Positions 14,692 through 16,326 of a stretch of 16,326 bases of DNA are shown piece after piece. A program made the translations under genes and the position numbers. The DNA comes from Bacillota bacterium (GTDB taxonomy: Bacteria; Bacillota; Clostridia; Peptostreptococcales; Anaerovoracaceae). The stretch spans positions 1 through 16,326 of the forward strand of contig JAEEPD010000219.1 in the NCBI GenBank assembly GCA_016284575.1, in the 5' to 3' direction. The notes beneath the pieces are model-generated. The model did no database searches, was not told where the DNA came from, and was given only the letters and a program-made list of their open reading frames with translations. Position 1 is the stretch's first letter; every line of letters starts with the position of its first letter.

Positions 14692-14719
14692 TTGACATTT
14701 TTAAGAGTTATGCTAAAAT
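14692..14719 (+). promoter_or_regulatory. thiT-thiN promoter
   Basis: TTGACA (14692-14697) is 16 bp from TAAAAT (14714-14719), which is preceded by TG at 14711-14712 (extended -10). The predicted start is near 14726, just before the TPP aptamer. Confidence 0.85.
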
Positions 14720-14730
14720 TCATATGTCAA

Positions 14731-14800
14731 ATACAGAGGTGCCGAAAGGCTGAGATCATACTCTTGAACCTGATCCGGGTAATGCCGGCGTAGGAAGTAT
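14731..14800 (+). promoter_or_regulatory. TPP riboswitch (THI element)
   Basis: The aptamer is closed by ATAC (14731-14734) with GTAT (14797-14800) and has the conserved blocks GGTGCC, GGCTGAGA, GAACCTGATC and TAATGCCGGCGTAGGAAG. It senses thiamine pyrophosphate and normally lowers expression. Downstream, CCTCTGT (14821-14827) can pair either with ACAGAGG in the aptamer (14733-14739) or, through CCTC, with the thiT Shine-Dalgarno AGGAGG (14838-14843). With no terminator visible, translational control is the best reading. Confidence 0.95.
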
Positions 14801-14851
14801 AGAATATAATTCGTTTAATGCCTCTGTTTCACATGATAGGAGGTATTTTTT

Positions 14852-15418
14852 ATGAACACAAAAACCTATTCAAAAACCCAGATCCTTGTGGAGTGCGCAC
14901 TGCTCATCGCTCTTGGAACAGTTTTAGCTCAGTTGAAGCTTTTTGAGCTTCCGAACGGCGGCTCCGTAACCGTGCTTTCCATGGTTCCCTTCATCCTGAT
15001 CTCCTTCAGACACGGCACCAGATGGGGCCTTCTTGCAGGCTTCGCCAATTCTCTGCTTCAGATGGCTCTTGGCGGACTCTGGCCTACACCTGCAGGCACC
15101 GCCTTTGCCATGCTCCTGGAGATCCTTCTGGACTACGTTCTTGCCTTCACTGGCCTGGGACTTGCCGGCTGGTTCAAGGACAGAATGGGCGGAAACAGCC
15201 TCAAGGGCTATGCTATCGGAACCTTCTGCGCCTGCTTTATCCGCTTCCTCTGCAGCTTCCTTTCCGGCTTTATCGTATGGGGCTCCATCACAGAAAGCGG
15301 CATCGGCGCAGTCATCTATTCATTGACCTATAACGGTTCCTACATGCTTCCCGAGACCGTTCTGACTATTGCAGGAATCATTGCTCTTTACAAGGCTGCT
15401 CCTAGATTCTTCAAGTAA
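14852..15418 (+). CDS. thiT: Energy-coupled thiamine transporter, S component
   Basis: ThiT is the thiamine-binding membrane subunit of an ECF transporter. It works with the shared energizing module (EcfA, EcfA', EcfT), which is not in this window. The protein is 188 residues with about six membrane segments, the normal size. Typical motifs are NGGSVTVLSMVPFILISFRHG and GLLAGFANSLLQMALGG, and the thiamine-binding region YNGSYMLPE near the C-terminus (Tyr160, Asn161). A TPP riboswitch in its leader and thiN directly downstream confirm the thiamine role. AGGAGG (14838-14843) is 8 nt from the ATG. Confidence 0.95.
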   Translation: MNTKTYSKTQILVECALLIALGTVLAQLKLFELPNGGSVTVLSMVPFILISFRHGTRWGLLAGFANSLLQMALGGLWPTPAGTAFAMLLEILLDYVLAFTGLGLAGWFKDRMGGNSLKGYAIGTFCACFIRFLCSFLSGFIVWGSITESGIGAVIYSLTYNGSYMLPETVLTIAGIIALYKAAPRFFK

Positions 15419-15421
15419 ATA

Positions 15422-16078
15422 ATGAAAAAATGTCTGATAATATCCGGCGGAGAATTCAGTCCTCTGCCGGATAGTCTTACAAGTGAATACTTCGCTGAGG
15501 GGGCGGAAAAGCCTCTGGTAATCGCCTGCGACAGGGGCTATGAATATGCCGAAAGGCTTGGCATAGTCCCGGACATCATAGTGGGGGATTTTGACTCGGC
15601 GCCTGAGCCTGTGACCGACATACCCATCATTGAGCTTCCCACAAGGAAGGACGATACGGATACAATGAAGGCAGCGCGTGTGGCGCTGGAGCGCGGCTGC
15701 AGGGATATCTGCATATGCTGCGCCCTGGGGGGGAGGCTTGATCATGCTATAGCCAACATCCAGACCGGCGCTTTTATCGTGTCCAATGGCGGACAGGCCA
15801 GGATCCTGGGCAGGGATACGGAAATTCTTATTCTCGGCCCGGGTGCTTACAGCATTCCGCAAAAAGCGGGCTGGTCTCTGAGCCTTTTTGCCCTGAGCGA
15901 TCTTGTGGACGGTCTTTCGATCTATGGCTGCAAGTTCAGCGGAGAAGGCTACAGCCTGAACAATTCATTTCCCCTTGGCGCAAGCAATGTATGGGAAGCA
16001 GATTCTGCACGTATAAGCTTCCGCTCAGGAACACTTATGATAATCATGTCCAGGCTAAAGCCGGGCGAACACATATAA
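15422..16078 (+). CDS. thiN: Thiamine pyrophosphokinase
   Basis: This cytoplasmic enzyme transfers pyrophosphate from ATP to thiamine, giving TPP, the ligand of the upstream riboswitch. The protein is 218 residues. Motifs are ACDRGYEYAERLGIVPD, GDFDS (residues 55-59), KDDTDTMKA (Asp77-Asp80) and LGGRLDH (102-108). The C-terminal half, with its WEADSARISFRSGTL strand region, forms the thiamine-binding part. It starts 3 nt after the thiT stop and has no clear Shine-Dalgarno, so translation is probably coupled to thiT. Together they form a thiamine uptake and activation pair. Some databases name this family from COG1564. Confidence 0.95.
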   Translation: MKKCLIISGGEFSPLPDSLTSEYFAEGAEKPLVIACDRGYEYAERLGIVPDIIVGDFDSAPEPVTDIPIIELPTRKDDTDTMKAARVALERGCRDICICCALGGRLDHAIANIQTGAFIVSNGGQARILGRDTEILILGPGAYSIPQKAGWSLSLFALSDLVDGLSIYGCKFSGEGYSLNNSFPLGASNVWEADSARISFRSGTLMIIMSRLKPGEHI

Positions 16079-16082
16079 TTTC

Positions 16083-16111
16083 AGACCCTGCCATATGGTG
16101 GGTCTTTTTTT
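16083..16111 (+). terminator. Terminator after thiN
   Basis: AGACCC (16083-16088) pairs with GGGTCT (16100-16105), with CCA/TGG pairing inside, followed by a run of seven Ts (16105-16111). Confidence 0.88.
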
Positions 16112-16184
16112 GTGAATTGTTCGTGAAATCGTATATTACGAGCCTTTTTTGCGCATTAAAATAATACCAATAAAACTTCTCTTG

Positions 16185-16193
16185 TGTTATACT
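16185..16193 (+). promoter_or_regulatory. pyrH promoter, extended -10
   Basis: TGTTATACT gives TG one base before TATACT (16188-16193), 5 of 6 to consensus. No good -35 is seen 17 bp upstream. The predicted start is near 16200. The short leader then begins with a 4-bp hairpin, GGCG (16201-16204) with CGCC (16211-16214), right before the GGGAGG ribosome binding site. Confidence 0.55.
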
Positions 16194-16225
16194 TTCATGT
16201 GGCGGAATATCGCCGGGAGGAATAT

Positions 16226-16326
16226 ATGGAAACAAAGTACAAAAGAGTAGTACTCAAAATAAGTGGTGAAGCCCTGGCGGGTGAGAAGCGCGTAGGCATA
16301 GATGATGCCACAGTAAACAAAGTAGC
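16226..16326 (+). CDS. pyrH: UMP kinase, 5' part cut by the window end
   Basis: Only the first 33 codons are present. The start METKYKRVVLKISGEALAGE is the conserved N-terminus of bacterial UMP kinase, with the KISGEAL motif of the amino-acid-kinase fold that binds phosphate. The enzyme phosphorylates UMP to UDP in pyrimidine nucleotide synthesis. GGGAGG (16215-16220) is 5 nt from the ATG. It is a new transcription unit after the thiN terminator. In many Bacillota it lies between tsf and frr, but here the upstream neighbour is thiN, so tsf is not adjacent. Confidence 0.92.
   Translation, partial: METKYKRVVLKISGEALAGEKRVGIDDATVNKV

Noticed and set aside
14605..14793. A 62-codon open frame upstream of thiT
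   Set aside because: It runs through the promoter and TPP aptamer, has no ribosome binding site and no family resemblance.

Overview
The window looks like chromosomal DNA of an anaerobic, amino-acid-fermenting bacterium of the Bacillota (most likely class Clostridia). Supporting points are strong AGGAGG-type ribosome binding sites, TTGACA/TATAAT promoters often with an extended -10, intrinsic terminators with T tracts, an ECF-type thiamine transporter, and a selenocysteine-dependent glycine reductase operon. Genus and species cannot be fixed from the sequence alone.

Layout. (1) 1-2825: the 3' part of a cell-surface SLH-domain / alpha-beta hydrolase gene broken by an in-frame TAA, then a MATE efflux pump and an AT-rich terminator. 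(2) 2852-6419: the selenocysteine insertion machinery, selA, selC (tRNA-Sec, anticodon TCA) and selB. A near-consensus promoter for selC sits in the last codons of selA, and a strong terminator lies between selC and selB. (3) 6465-14434: the glycine reductase operon, with its own promoter, a tandem glycine riboswitch with a terminator-type expression platform, then grdX, grdE, grdB (in-frame UGA), trxB, trxA, grdA (in-frame UGA) and a single long gene that fuses grdC and grdD, closed by a terminator. (4) 14435-14690: a gene-free segment with nested inverted repeats. (5) 14692-16111: a promoter, TPP riboswitch, thiT and thiN, closed by a terminator. (6) 16185-end: the promoter and start of pyrH.

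How the genes work together. SelA converts Ser-tRNA-Sec to Sec-tRNA-Sec, and SelB delivers it to the UGA codons of grdB (residue 350) and grdA (residue 44). GrdE (pyruvoyl) and GrdB form the glycine-binding protein B. The carboxymethyl group passes to the selenol of GrdA. The GrdC/GrdD protein releases acetyl phosphate, and NADPH-TrxB-TrxA re-reduces the complex. The riboswitch is read as an ON switch, so the pathway is made when glycine is plentiful. selD is not in the window.

The main points for follow-up are the GrdC-GrdD fusion, hairpins without T tracts at four of the six grd gene junctions (the one before trxB encloses a TATAAT), the terminator and small hairpin between selC and selB, the structured gene-free segment at 14475-14680, and the nonsense codon that splits the catalytic triad of the surface hydrolase.
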